Of a stretch of 64,000 bases of DNA, positions 41,238 through 49,629 are shown in pieces. Position numbers and translations under genes: made by a program. How positions within the stretch are numbered: the stretch's first letter is position 1; each line of letters begins with the position of its first letter. The DNA is from Leptospira yanagawae serovar Saopaulo str. Sao Paulo = ATCC 700523 (GTDB lineage Bacteria; Spirochaetota; Leptospiria; Leptospirales; Leptospiraceae). Below the pieces are notes generated by a model. That model was given only the letters and a program-made list of their open reading frames with translations, made no database searches and was not told the DNA's origin. Where the stretch lies: the NCBI RefSeq assembly GCF_000332475.2, contig NZ_AOGX02000035.1, positions 62,001 to 126,000 on the forward strand, read 5' to 3'.

Positions 41238-41266
41238 TTGACATAACGCCTATTTCCTATTTATCT
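41238..41266 (+). promoter_or_regulatory. lexA promoter region with tandem heptamer
   Basis: A perfect TTGACA (41238-41243) lies 31 bases before the lexA ATG. Between it and the likely -10 area (TATTTA or TTATCT) is a tandem duplication of CCTATTT (41249-41255 and 41256-41262). The -10 match is weak. LexA autoregulation is general, so an operator is expected here; I see no TTTG-N5-CAAA box. Confidence 0.5.
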
Positions 41267-41273
41267 GTTTAGT

Positions 41274-41882
41274 ATGAAAGATCTCACGGAAAAACAAGAA
41301 TTTGTTTTGCAATACATCTCGGACACGGTCAGGGAAAAAGGATTCCCTCCCACGATCCGTGAGATTGGTGACCAATTTGGAATCACAGCCAAAGGGGCTT
41401 ACGACCACCTCAAGGCGATTGAAAAAAAGGGTTACATCCGCACCTCAAAAAACCAGAGCCGTGCCATCGAACTCCTCAAGGGTAATGCTGACGAGGCACT
41501 GCTTGTGCGAGCGTCTGGAATTCCCCTCCTTGGGCAAGTGGCGGCAGGTTCCCCGATCCTTGCGGAAGAAAATATTGAAGAATACATTGCCGTTCCCGAT
41601 GATTTGGCCACAAAACCTGGCACCTTTGCTTTAAAAGTCAAAGGGGATTCTATGGTGGAAGCCGGTATCAGTGATGGAGACATTGCCATCATCCAAAAAA
41701 AGGACACTGCGAGAAATGGAGAGATTGTTGTGGCAATGATTGAAAACGAAGCCACACTCAAAGTTTTTTATAAAGAACCAGACATGATCCGATTGGAACC
41801 CCGAAATTCCAAATTGAAACCAATCCGCACGAAGAAAGCAACGATTATCGGGAAACTCATCGGACTCTATCGCATTTACTGA
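41274..41882 (+). CDS. lexA: LexA repressor
   Basis: SOS-response repressor and self-cleaving serine peptidase. 202 residues. The N-terminal winged helix-turn-helix has FPPTIREIGDQFGITAKGAYDHL. The cleavage site A91-G92 lies in QVAAGSP, and the catalytic dyad is S126 (KGDSMVEAG) and K163 (ATLKVF). All residues needed for RecA-stimulated autocleavage are present. It follows the efflux operon on the same strand and is followed at once by a lipoprotein gene, which may come under the same control. Confidence 0.96.
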   Translation: MKDLTEKQEFVLQYISDTVREKGFPPTIREIGDQFGITAKGAYDHLKAIEKKGYIRTSKNQSRAIELLKGNADEALLVRASGIPLLGQVAAGSPILAEENIEEYIAVPDDLATKPGTFALKVKGDSMVEAGISDGDIAIIQKKDTARNGEIVVAMIENEATLKVFYKEPDMIRLEPRNSKLKPIRTKKATIIGKLIGLYRIY

Positions 41883-41903
41883 TTGACCAAGAGCAGGTTT
41901 TCT

Positions 41904-42209
41904 TTGAATCTAGAAGGGATGTCGAAACATCTCTTCTTTTCCCTTTTCCTTGGAATTTTCCTTTGTTTCACCAGCTGTGCTCCCAAAAAACAAGAAATCA
42001 ATGCCTATGATTTAAAACGTGTTTTGGAACGATTTGCGCAAAATCGAATCCAAACGGGACTGATGGCTGATACAAAACGACCCACTCCTTCTGATATCCA
42101 ATTATTTGAAGAAGCTTGCGATGTGTATCGTCTATCGATACCAGAAGCAAAAGCAATGTTAAAAAAAGACAACAAGGCGTTGTACGAGTCTATTTATGGA
42201 AATGAATAA
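41904..42209 (+). CDS. Small putative lipoprotein
   Basis: About 101 residues. A hydrophobic signal segment LFFSLFLGIFLCFTSC ends in a permissive lipobox; the mature part (about 80 residues) is charged with no known fold. I place the start at the TTG at 41904, which has AGCAGG six bases upstream. The ATG at 41919 gives a cleaner signal peptide but no spaced ribosome site, and a TTG at 41883 is also in frame. Overlaps the next gene by 14 bases. Confidence 0.6.
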   Translation: MNLEGMSKHLFFSLFLGIFLCFTSCAPKKQEINAYDLKRVLERFAQNRIQTGLMADTKRPTPSDIQLFEEACDVYRLSIPEAKAMLKKDNKALYESIYGNE

Positions 42210-43575
42210 AATCAAATTTTCGGAACGGTATCTTTGGTTAGGTGCCACCTTGTCTTTACTCAGTATTGTTTTTTTCTTAAGTATTGAAAAAGTGAAAGCC
42301 ATTTCCACTGATGGTGAAAGATATTTACAGATGTTACATGAAGTGGTTTCTTATATAGAAAACGACTTTGTGGAACCTCAAGAAGAAAAAAAGATATATA
42401 TAGGTGCTATACAGGGCGCTTTACAAAGTTTAGGTGATCCTTACTCTCGTTTTATCGATGTCGAAGAGGCCAAAGAACTTGAAAATGAAACCAAAGGAAG
42501 TTTTGGTGGAATTGGAGTAGAGCTCAATTACCAAGAAAATTCTTTTGTAATCATATCTCCCATTGAAGGAACACCGGCTTGGAAAGCTGGATTATTACCT
42601 CAGGATAAAATCATCGAAATCAATGGAAAAAAGGTAAAATCACTTTCACAAGCGGAAGCTTATTCCATGATGCGCGGTGATGTGGGTACATCTTTGTCCA
42701 TGAAAATTGAACGTAAAGGCATCAAAGATCCTTTTAATGTCAATTTAGTTCGAGAGTTGATTAAAATCCGTTTTTTACGATCCTTTTACTTACCAGAAAA
42801 AGAAACCGGTTATATCAAATTGGTACAATTTATGGGTAAAGAGGAAACGGCAAAAGAACTTGCGCTTGCTGTGAAAAACCTACGTGAATCCGGGGCCAAA
42901 AAACTAATCATCGATTTACGAATGAACCCTGGTGGACTTTTGGATTTAGCGATTGAAATTGCTGACTTATTTTTAGCTCCAAATTTAGAAATTGTTTCTG
43001 TAAAGGGACGAGGTGGCGAACTCATTAAAAGTTTTAAATCACAAGTCCGCGAACAGAAGTATTTGGATATCCCAATTGCCATTTTAGTGAATGGTGGTTC
43101 GGCAAGTGCTTCCGAAATTTTAGCAGGTGCTTTGAAAGACAACAAACGAGCGTTAATTGTTGGGACACAAAGTTTTGGAAAGGGTAGTGTTCAGTCCATC
43201 ATCCCACTTTCCTTTGGAGCAAAGGTAGCCATTACCATCCAAAAATACTACACACCATCTGGTGTTTCCATCCATGGGAAGGGAATCACACCAGACCATA
43301 TCGTAAATCCTGTTTCGGCCAGCGAAGACGAAAAGTTTGCACTCGAAAAATTATTCAAAAAAAATCTAATCCGTCCTTTTATGGAATCACATGTGGAATA
43401 CAACGAAACGGCAGTTTCTGATTTTAAAGAATTACTCAAAAAAGAAAATTTAAAGATTTCAGAATCCGTAATCAAAATCTTTTTGTTTAATGAAATGAGA
43501 ATGGGTAGTTCGCAAACAAAGCCCAGGTTAGACTTAGACGTTCAATTATCAGAAGCAATTGACCTTCTCAAGTAA
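42196..43575 (+). CDS. S41-family C-terminal processing peptidase
   Basis: 459 residues. An N-terminal membrane segment (YLWLGATLSLLSIVFFLSI) anchors a periplasmic protease. Order of domains: CTP N-region with LGDPYSRFIDVEEAKEL, a PDZ domain (about 100-185, GGIGVELNYQ ... DKIIEINGKKV), then the peptidase core with the catalytic Ser in NGGSASASEILAGAL and the Lys in GTQSFGKGSVQSI. Members of this family trim C-termini of exported proteins. The start at 42196 overlaps the upstream lipoprotein gene; an ATG two codons later is equally possible. Confidence 0.93.
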   Translation: MEMNKIKFSERYLWLGATLSLLSIVFFLSIEKVKAISTDGERYLQMLHEVVSYIENDFVEPQEEKKIYIGAIQGALQSLGDPYSRFIDVEEAKELENETKGSFGGIGVELNYQENSFVIISPIEGTPAWKAGLLPQDKIIEINGKKVKSLSQAEAYSMMRGDVGTSLSMKIERKGIKDPFNVNLVRELIKIRFLRSFYLPEKETGYIKLVQFMGKEETAKELALAVKNLRESGAKKLIIDLRMNPGGLLDLAIEIADLFLAPNLEIVSVKGRGGELIKSFKSQVREQKYLDIPIAILVNGGSASASEILAGALKDNKRALIVGTQSFGKGSVQSIIPLSFGAKVAITIQKYYTPSGVSIHGKGITPDHIVNPVSASEDEKFALEKLFKKNLIRPFMESHVEYNETAVSDFKELLKKENLKISESVIKIFLFNEMRMGSSQTKPRLDLDVQLSEAIDLLK

Positions 43576-44601
43576 ATGGTCTACGGATTAGGAATCGAAT
43601 CCAGTTGTGACGAAACTTCCATTGCCATTGTCAAAGATGGCAAGGAGTTGGTTTCTTTAAAACTGTATAGCCAAATCGAAACACACTCTCCATACAGGGG
43701 AGTGGTTCCTGAAATTGCCTCCCGTGCCCATTTAGAAAAAATCAATTCACTACTTTCTCTCTGTATGGAAGAATCCAATCTTTCCTTCCAGGATTTGTCG
43801 TACATTGCTGTTACAGGTTACCCAGGTCTAGTGGGTTCTCTGATGATCGGAGCCCAACTCGCTAGGTGTATCTCGCTTGTACATTCCATACCCATTGTGC
43901 TTGTGAATCATTTGGAAGCACATCTGGCTGTCATTGGTTTGGAAGGGGAACTTCCCGCCTTTCCTTGGTTAGGTGTCCTGCTTTCCGGTGGAAATTCTTC
44001 TATTTATATTTACAAAGGATTTGGTGATTTGGAGTTACTCGCAGACACTCAGGATGACTCTCTTGGTGAGGCCTTTGATAAAGTGAGTGCGATTTTAAAT
44101 CTTCCTTACCCAGGCGGACCAACCATAGAAAAAAAAGCGCTCCAGTACCAAAGGCCAAAGGGTGAAAAAAGTCCCTTTCCAAAACTTCTAAAAGAAGATG
44201 GTTTGGAATTAATCCGTTTCTCCTATAGTGGATTAAAAACAGCTGTTTTATATTATCTAAAGTCACTTGGTTCAGATTTGCCGGTTGATAAAGTTTCCTA
44301 TTACTTTCAGAAAACAGCATTTGAACTTGTTTTGCGTAACATAAACAAGGCCATCCAAAAAACCCAAATCAAAACGGTTGTTGCTGCTGGGGGAGTCCTA
44401 GCAAATGAAACCCTCCGTTCTTTACTGGAAACGGAAAAAACGAATCGTTCTTTTCAACTCTATTACCCACAAAAAAAAATTTACTGCACGGATAACGGAG
44501 CGATGGTGGCATGTCTTGGATACCATCTTTGGAAAGAAAAAAAATTTGTGGGTCTCGATTTTAAAGTCAGCCCAAAAAGAAACTTTGAACAAATACTATG
44601 A
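43576..44601 (+). CDS. tsaD: tRNA N6-adenosine threonylcarbamoyltransferase
   Basis: Transfers the threonylcarbamoyl group to A37 of ANN-decoding tRNAs (t6A). 341 residues. The ASKHA-fold blocks are clear: GIESSCDETSIAIV, the metal motif NHLEAHLA (His-x3-His), VLLSGGNSSIY, LGEAFDKVSAIL with PYPGGP, and AAGGVLANETLR. ATG directly abuts the S41 peptidase stop, and the stop overlaps pssA by four bases. Confidence 0.97.
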   Translation: MVYGLGIESSCDETSIAIVKDGKELVSLKLYSQIETHSPYRGVVPEIASRAHLEKINSLLSLCMEESNLSFQDLSYIAVTGYPGLVGSLMIGAQLARCISLVHSIPIVLVNHLEAHLAVIGLEGELPAFPWLGVLLSGGNSSIYIYKGFGDLELLADTQDDSLGEAFDKVSAILNLPYPGGPTIEKKALQYQRPKGEKSPFPKLLKEDGLELIRFSYSGLKTAVLYYLKSLGSDLPVDKVSYYFQKTAFELVLRNINKAIQKTQIKTVVAAGGVLANETLRSLLETEKTNRSFQLYYPQKKIYCTDNGAMVACLGYHLWKEKKFVGLDFKVSPKRNFEQIL

Positions 44602-45353
44602 AACTTAAATTAACTTGGATCCCCAATACCTTAACTCTTGGAAACCTTACCTTAGGGTTTGTTTCCATGTTACTTGTCTCTGAAACAAACCCTAACCAAT
44701 CAAATTCCCATGAATTGTATACACTGGCAGGTGTTTTTATCATCTTAGCTGCGTTATTCGATGGATTTGATGGGATGGCGGCAAGAGCCCTCAATTGCAC
44801 AAGTGAATTGGGTGCTGACTTAGACAGTCTCGCGGACCTTACCACTTTTGGAATTGCTCCAGGTTTTTTGGCGTATAAAATGTTCTTTTTTGATATCAAA
44901 CTTGATATCTTTGATAAACCAGATTACTTTCCATTGGGAATGTTCATTGCAGCACTGTATCCGATTTGTGCGGCATACCGATTGGCAAGGTTCAATGTAG
45001 CCCATGATCCCAAATCGTTTAATGGACTTCCTTCACCAGTAGCCGGTGTTGTGATCGGAATTTTCCCACTTGTGTTTTCTGTTTCCCAAGTTCCTTTATG
45101 GACAGCGGTCACTTTTTTTGTGATCACAGCCCTTCTCATGGTATCCACTCTCAGGTATAGCAAACCACAGGTGGCGATGAGAGGACTATTCTCTTGGAAA
45201 AAACTGGGAATCAGTCTTGTGGGTCTTGGTCTTATCTTATTTGCCATTGGTTTTTACCGTTGGCCTTATGTGATGTACGGTGCGGTAGGGTTTTATGTAT
45301 TTTCTGGTATCGTCTCCTTTCTCATCCAAACCATTCAGGATTACCGAGTGTAA
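44598..45353 (+). CDS. pssA: CDP-diacylglycerol-serine O-phosphatidyltransferase
   Basis: Makes phosphatidylserine, precursor of phosphatidylethanolamine, in the inner membrane. 251 residues with about eight hydrophobic helices. The CDP-alcohol phosphotransferase motif DG-x2-AR-x8-G-x3-D-x3-D is complete (DGMAARALNC, then GADLDSLAD), and the surroundings (ITxGN-like NTLTLGNLTLGF, FGIAPGFLAY) fit PssA rather than PgsA. Its stop directly abuts the stop of the convergent STAS gene. Confidence 0.92.
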   Translation: MKLKLTWIPNTLTLGNLTLGFVSMLLVSETNPNQSNSHELYTLAGVFIILAALFDGFDGMAARALNCTSELGADLDSLADLTTFGIAPGFLAYKMFFFDIKLDIFDKPDYFPLGMFIAALYPICAAYRLARFNVAHDPKSFNGLPSPVAGVVIGIFPLVFSVSQVPLWTAVTFFVITALLMVSTLRYSKPQVAMRGLFSWKKLGISLVGLGLILFAIGFYRWPYVMYGAVGFYVFSGIVSFLIQTIQDYRV

Positions 45354-45662
45354 TCATTCGGTTTCAAAAATTTCTAATAGGTTTGCGACACTGAAAATGG
45401 TTCTGATTTCGTTAGAAAGATGGGCCATTTTTACTTTTTTCCCATTTTCTTTGGTCCAACTGTAAGTGTGGAGAAGGATTCCTATGCCAGATGAATCCAA
45501 ATACGTTAAGTCTTTAAAATCTAAAACCAGTTCCTTCACTGAATCGGAATCGATGAGTTCTTTGATCTCCGTTTTTAATTTGGGAGTGTCCCGAAGAGAC
45601 ATGGATCCATTCAAATAGATAAAGGCTTTTTCCTTTTCTCGTTTGATTTCATACTGAAACAT
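45354..45662 (-). CDS. STAS-domain anti-sigma-factor antagonist-like protein
   Basis: 102 residues, one STAS domain. The conserved loop is LTYLDSSGIGILL with the Ser that SpoIIAA-type kinases phosphorylate. Likely a partner-switch signalling component, but no anti-sigma kinase is adjacent. I choose the ATG at 45662 (MFQYEIKRE) because it matches the family start; no clear ribosome site precedes it, and the upstream TTG at 45704 is an alternative. The promoter of the divergent gene lies within the first codons. Confidence 0.85.
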   Translation of the reverse strand: MFQYEIKREKEKAFIYLNGSMSLRDTPKLKTEIKELIDSDSVKELVLDFKDLTYLDSSGIGILLHTYSWTKENGKKVKMAHLSNEIRTIFSVANLLEIFETE

Positions 45663-45671
45663 AACTATAGT
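45643..45671 (+). promoter_or_regulatory. Promoter for metallo-beta-lactamase-fold gene
   Basis: TTGATT (45643-45648), 17-base spacer, TATAGT (45666-45671), a good sigma-70-like match. It would give a 5' leader of about 70 bases before the ATG at 45747. The -10 sits inside a 12-base perfect palindrome TAACTATAGTTA (45662-45673), and the -35 is within the STAS coding start. Confidence 0.5.
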
Positions 45672-45746
45672 TAAGACAACATCTGAAAGAGGAAATACAA
45701 TCAAAAAACGTTTGATTTTTCCAAAAAGGACTCTAGAAAAAGAGCA

Positions 45747-46703
45747 ATGAAAATTAAGTTTTGGGGTGTACGAGGTTCCATTGGTTCACCCATCCGGCCA
45801 GAAAACGTAAAACACAAAATTGAAAAAATCCTTTCTTTGGCTAGTCCTACTGATATCCAAAACGAACAAAGCATTCATAGTTTTTTAAATTCCCTCAGTT
45901 TTTCCTCTTCGTCAACTTACGGTGGTAATACGACCTGTGTTGAGATCCGAGACAAAGAAGGAAATTTAATCATCATCGATGGTGGGACTGGATTACGTGA
46001 ACTTGGAAACCAAATGATGGCTTCTGAGTTTGGAAAAGGTGTTGGGCATGCCTATTGGATTTTGACCCATACACATTGGGACCACATCCAAGGGATTCCA
46101 TTTTTTATTCCTTTATTTTTACCAGGAAACCATTTCGAATTTTTATCATCAATGGGAGATGCCGAGAAGAGATTGGAACATCAATTTGTATTCACTCATT
46201 TTCCTGTTTCTTTTGATCATTATGCGGCAAAAAAAACATTCCAATTCATCGAAGAAGGGGAAGTGGTATCTCTTGGTCCAAACATCCAAGCGTTTAGTAA
46301 AGCGGTGCGACACCCTGGAGGAAGTTTTTCTTACCGATTCACAGAAGACGGGAAATCCATTATCTTCGCTTCAGATGCTGAATTCAATTTAGAAGAGATG
46401 GAAAATATTGATACGTATATCGATTACTTTCGAGACGCCGACGTTTTGGTATTTGACACTCAATATACCTTTGAAGAGTCATTACAAAAAATTGACTGGG
46501 GCCATAGTTCGGCTTCCATTGCAACAGACATCGCCTTAAGAGCAAAAGTTAAAAAACTTGTGATGTTCCACCATGATCCGTCTTATGATGATGAAAAATT
46601 AGATTTGGTTTATTTACGTGCATTGAAGTATAAAGAGATGTTTGATCCCCATGGAAAATTGGAAATTATAATGGCATACGAAGGTTTGGAAATAGAGGTA
46701 TAA
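45747..46703 (+). CDS. Metallo-beta-lactamase-fold hydrolase
   Basis: 318 residues. MKIKFWGVRGSIGSP at the start, TYGGNTTCVEI, and the metal-binding THTHWDHIQGIPFF (His-x-His-x-Asp-His) are the hallmarks of this phosphodiesterase/RNase Z-like branch. Later ligands fit RHPGGSFSYRF, FASDAEF and MFHHDPSYDD. Substrate unknown; relatives hydrolyse phosphodiesters or cyclic nucleotides. It is divergent from the STAS gene with the promoter between, and glpK follows after one base. Confidence 0.85.
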   Translation: MKIKFWGVRGSIGSPIRPENVKHKIEKILSLASPTDIQNEQSIHSFLNSLSFSSSSTYGGNTTCVEIRDKEGNLIIIDGGTGLRELGNQMMASEFGKGVGHAYWILTHTHWDHIQGIPFFIPLFLPGNHFEFLSSMGDAEKRLEHQFVFTHFPVSFDHYAAKKTFQFIEEGEVVSLGPNIQAFSKAVRHPGGSFSYRFTEDGKSIIFASDAEFNLEEMENIDTYIDYFRDADVLVFDTQYTFEESLQKIDWGHSSASIATDIALRAKVKKLVMFHHDPSYDDEKLDLVYLRALKYKEMFDPHGKLEIIMAYEGLEIEV

Positions 46704-46704
46704 A

Positions 46705-48201
46705 ATGGCAAAAAAGAATTACATCATTGGAATCGATGCGGGAACTACAGGGATTCGTACATTTTGTTTTAATGACAAAGGAAAAGTCATTTCGTCAGCG
46801 TACCAAGAATTCAAACAATATTATCCCAAACCAGGTTGGGTGGAACATGACCCAGAAGAGATTTGGTTAAAAACACAAAAACTCATAGCCCTTGCCATCA
46901 AAAATGGAAAACTCAATCCCAAAGATGCGATTGCCATCGGGATCACAAACCAAAGGGAAACATCTGTAGTATGGGATAAAAAAACAGGGAAACCGGTTTA
47001 CAATGCCATCGTTTGGCAATGCAGACGAACATCTGATATCTGTAAGGATTTAAAAAAACAAAGTTTAGATTCCAATTTTCGAAATAAAACGGGTCTTGTC
47101 TTAGATGCTTATTTTTCAGGCACCAAAATCCAATGGATTTTAGACAATGTGAAGGGAGCAAGGGAACGTGCTGAACGTGGTGACCTACTTTTTGGTACCA
47201 TCGATACATGGCTTTTATACAAACTAACAGGCCATAAAGAACATAAAACTGATCATACCAATGCATCTCGTACCTTACTGTTTAATATCCAAACCAAAGA
47301 GTGGGATGAAGAACTTTGTAAAATTTTAAAAGTGCCCATGTCAATGTTGCCAAAGGCATATAACTCAAAAAATCTATTTGGGTTTACTTCTAATGTTAAA
47401 TCAATCCCAGATGGAATCCCTATTTCTTCGTTAGTTGGTGACCAACAAGGGGCTCTCTTTGGTCAATTGTGCACAGAACCAGGAGAAGCAAAAAATACCT
47501 ATGGAACCGGTTGTTTTTTACTTTTTAATGTGGGAGATGAATTCAGAATTTCTAACCAAGGACTCATCACCACACTGGCGCTCGGACCAGAAGGAAAAAC
47601 TGTATATTGTTTAGAAGGTTCAGTGTTCATTGGAGGTGCCGTTGTCCAATTCCTCCGAGACAATTTAGAATTTTTTAAATATTCAAAAGACTCAGAAAAA
47701 CTGGTGAAGTCTATTAAAACCAAGGATGATATTGTTTTTGTGCCCGCGTTTGCTGGTCTTGGAGCCCCTCATTGGGACCAAGAAGCACGTGGTGCTATCT
47801 TTGGACTCTCACGTGACACAACTCCTGCCCAAATCACAAGAGCTGCTTTAAAGGCAATTGCGTTACAATCCTATGAACTTGCCAATGCAATGGAAAAGGA
47901 AACGGGAAAACCACTGAAGTTTTTACGTGTGGATGGGGGAGCTACATCCAATGCTTGGCTTATGCAATTCCAAGCTGACATTTTAGGTACCAAGGTGATC
48001 CGACCACAAAACGTAGACACTACGGTTCTTGGTGCAGCATACCTTGCTGGACTTGAACGAGGGTTTTATAAATCAGTGGCACACCTTAGGAAAGAAGAAA
48101 CAAAAACCACTCAATTCACTCCAAAAATGAAAGAAGGGGAACGTAAGGAAGAAATTGATAAGTGGAATTCGGCTATTTCGCGAGTGAAAACTGGAAATTA
48201 A
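46705..48201 (+). CDS. glpK: Glycerol kinase
   Basis: Phosphorylates glycerol to sn-glycerol 3-phosphate. 498 residues, standard length. FGGY-kinase blocks: IIGIDAGTTGIRTF for ATP, TNQRETSVVWDKKTGKPVYNAIVWQ for glycerol binding in two segments, GTGCFLLFN and VDGGATSNAWLMQFQADI. No glycerol facilitator or glycerol-3-phosphate dehydrogenase is adjacent. Follows the MBL-fold gene after one base. The stop directly abuts the stop of the convergent gene. Confidence 0.96.
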   Translation: MAKKNYIIGIDAGTTGIRTFCFNDKGKVISSAYQEFKQYYPKPGWVEHDPEEIWLKTQKLIALAIKNGKLNPKDAIAIGITNQRETSVVWDKKTGKPVYNAIVWQCRRTSDICKDLKKQSLDSNFRNKTGLVLDAYFSGTKIQWILDNVKGARERAERGDLLFGTIDTWLLYKLTGHKEHKTDHTNASRTLLFNIQTKEWDEELCKILKVPMSMLPKAYNSKNLFGFTSNVKSIPDGIPISSLVGDQQGALFGQLCTEPGEAKNTYGTGCFLLFNVGDEFRISNQGLITTLALGPEGKTVYCLEGSVFIGGAVVQFLRDNLEFFKYSKDSEKLVKSIKTKDDIVFVPAFAGLGAPHWDQEARGAIFGLSRDTTPAQITRAALKAIALQSYELANAMEKETGKPLKFLRVDGGATSNAWLMQFQADILGTKVIRPQNVDTTVLGAAYLAGLERGFYKSVAHLRKEETKTTQFTPKMKEGERKEEIDKWNSAISRVKTGN

Positions 48202-49380
48202 TCAATAATCAAACCATAACAAAGAAAATTCAAAACATTTTCTTTGTTTGGTGATCCCAGCTCCCACGAGGAATAAACCTGTTTCGTAATACGGTATCTC
48301 AAGGATCAGATTGTTTGGCAAACGATGGAATTCATGTGTTTCAATTTCTTTTCGAGTCAGAAAAAAATCGAAACGAATGGTATCCATCCATTCATTCAAT
48401 TTAAAAAATAATTTTGTATTGGTTTTCCCATAAAAACTGATCGCCTCACCATTCACTGAAAAATCAAATCGTTTGGAATCCTCAAAAAGAATTGTTTCTT
48501 TAAACGTTTCCTCACCTTCTTCTCTGTAAGTAAAGATCGTACCTTCCTCATAATACAAATTCCTAGCAAATCGTTTGTAAAGTTCTGATTCGATGATCGA
48601 AACCAAATCTTCACCTTCTGGTGGTTTTGTGGCAGGTGCAGATTCAATTTGTTTCATTTTATTTTTCGATATAGAGTTTCGAATCACACTTAAAACTGGG
48701 GGAGAGAGTTTTGGTAATATATAACGAAAATACCTTTCATCATGATTTCGAAGTATTTCTTGTAAAAATAATCCATGGATGAGGGGGATGAGTTCCACCG
48801 TGAACATCTGTTTGCTTAGGAAAAATGCAAACTCAGTTTCATACCGAAAGAGATTGGTAATGATTTTCATCTCTTCTTCTTTTGTGCCTCCGTAGAGGAT
48901 TGCCACCAAACGATTGAGATACAGTTTACTTTTTTTATCCATGTAAAGGGAATCAATTTCTCTTAACACCATTGATTCATCAAACTCAGGGTTTACAATG
49001 TCCCTAAGGGATAGGTATTTGGTTTGGTTGTATTGATCTCGTTTGCTCCGATATAAATCAATTCTCGATTGTTTTTCTCCACCAATTGTCCGTTTGGTGG
49101 GATAGAATCCAGGGATTGTTTTCTCGGAAAAATCAGATTTTTGGTCCGGGTTTTTGAAATAGGGAGGGGTGGTGATGGGTTTTGATGCAAAGTTTTGGCG
49201 GTTGTATTGCAATTTGTATAAAAAACGAGGGAATAAGATCGGGTCTGTGGAAACAGAGGGGAGTGTTGGTATTTTGTTTATGGGAACTGGGTAAAATGGA
49301 TCGGGAGTGGCAACAAAACGTGCGACTGAATCCAAATCTGCTAAGTAAAAATGATAATTGTTTCCTTGGTAGTAAATCAA
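48202..49380 (-). CDS. Unknown protein with a FliG C-domain-like stretch
   Basis: 392 residues, no signal peptide or membrane helix. Residues about 155-245 look like the helical middle/C-terminal part of the flagellar switch protein FliG: LSKQMFTVELIPLIHG, LQEILRNHDERYF, and SVIRNSISKNK align in spacing with the FliG blocks IxxxMFxFEDxxxL, IQxxLRxVD and IxxNMSxR. Residues 1-140 are basic, Pro- and Tyr-rich and look disordered; the last 130 are beta-rich. The similarity is by eye and moderate. TTG start in a TTGA overlap with the 81-residue gene upstream. A periplasmic-flagellum or motility role is only a hypothesis. Confidence 0.75.
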   Translation of the reverse strand: MIYYQGNNYHFYLADLDSVARFVATPDPFYPVPINKIPTLPSVSTDPILFPRFLYKLQYNRQNFASKPITTPPYFKNPDQKSDFSEKTIPGFYPTKRTIGGEKQSRIDLYRSKRDQYNQTKYLSLRDIVNPEFDESMVLREIDSLYMDKKSKLYLNRLVAILYGGTKEEEMKIITNLFRYETEFAFFLSKQMFTVELIPLIHGLFLQEILRNHDERYFRYILPKLSPPVLSVIRNSISKNKMKQIESAPATKPPEGEDLVSIIESELYKRFARNLYYEEGTIFTYREEGEETFKETILFEDSKRFDFSVNGEAISFYGKTNTKLFFKLNEWMDTIRFDFFLTRKEIETHEFHRLPNNLILEIPYYETGLFLVGAGITKQRKCFEFSLLWFDY

Positions 49381-49622
49381 ACGGGTGGAGATTTTTTTAA
49401 TTTCTTTTGGATACGAATGCGAAAGTGTTCCCAGTTATAATCTTTTTTTAAAATTTCTAATTCCTGGTCCACTCCAAATCGCATAAAATCAAAGATCTCT
49501 TCGTGTTCCATCCCCACAACAATTGATAAGTCTTGGATGACTCGTTGCAGTCTTCTTGCATCCCTGTCGCTTAAGGAAAATGTTTCTAAGAGTTTTTGTT
49601 CAAATTCGGTGAGTTGGATCAA
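49377..49622 (-). CDS. Conserved hypothetical protein, 81 residues
   Basis: Small charged helical protein. The TTG start has AGGAA overlapping the stop of the upstream iron-ADH-fold gene, and the stop overlaps the next TTG by four bases, so it is the middle of a three-gene coupled unit. Sequence opens MIQLTEFEQKLLETFSLSDRD and ends in a basic tail (RIQKKLKKSPPV). No family recognised. Confidence 0.7.
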   Translation of the reverse strand: MIQLTEFEQKLLETFSLSDRDARRLQRVIQDLSIVVGMEHEEIFDFMRFGVDQELEILKKDYNWEHFRIRIQKKLKKSPPV

Positions 49623-49629
49623 AATGTTC

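Noticed and set aside
41238..41273. TTTG-N5-CAAA SOS box before lexA
   Set aside because: TTTG occurs (in TTTGTTGACATAA) but the second half-site is ATAA, not CAAA.
45662..45673. Minus-strand TATAGT as a leaderless promoter for the STAS gene
   Set aside because: It lies too close to the ATG; transcription would begin inside the coding sequence.
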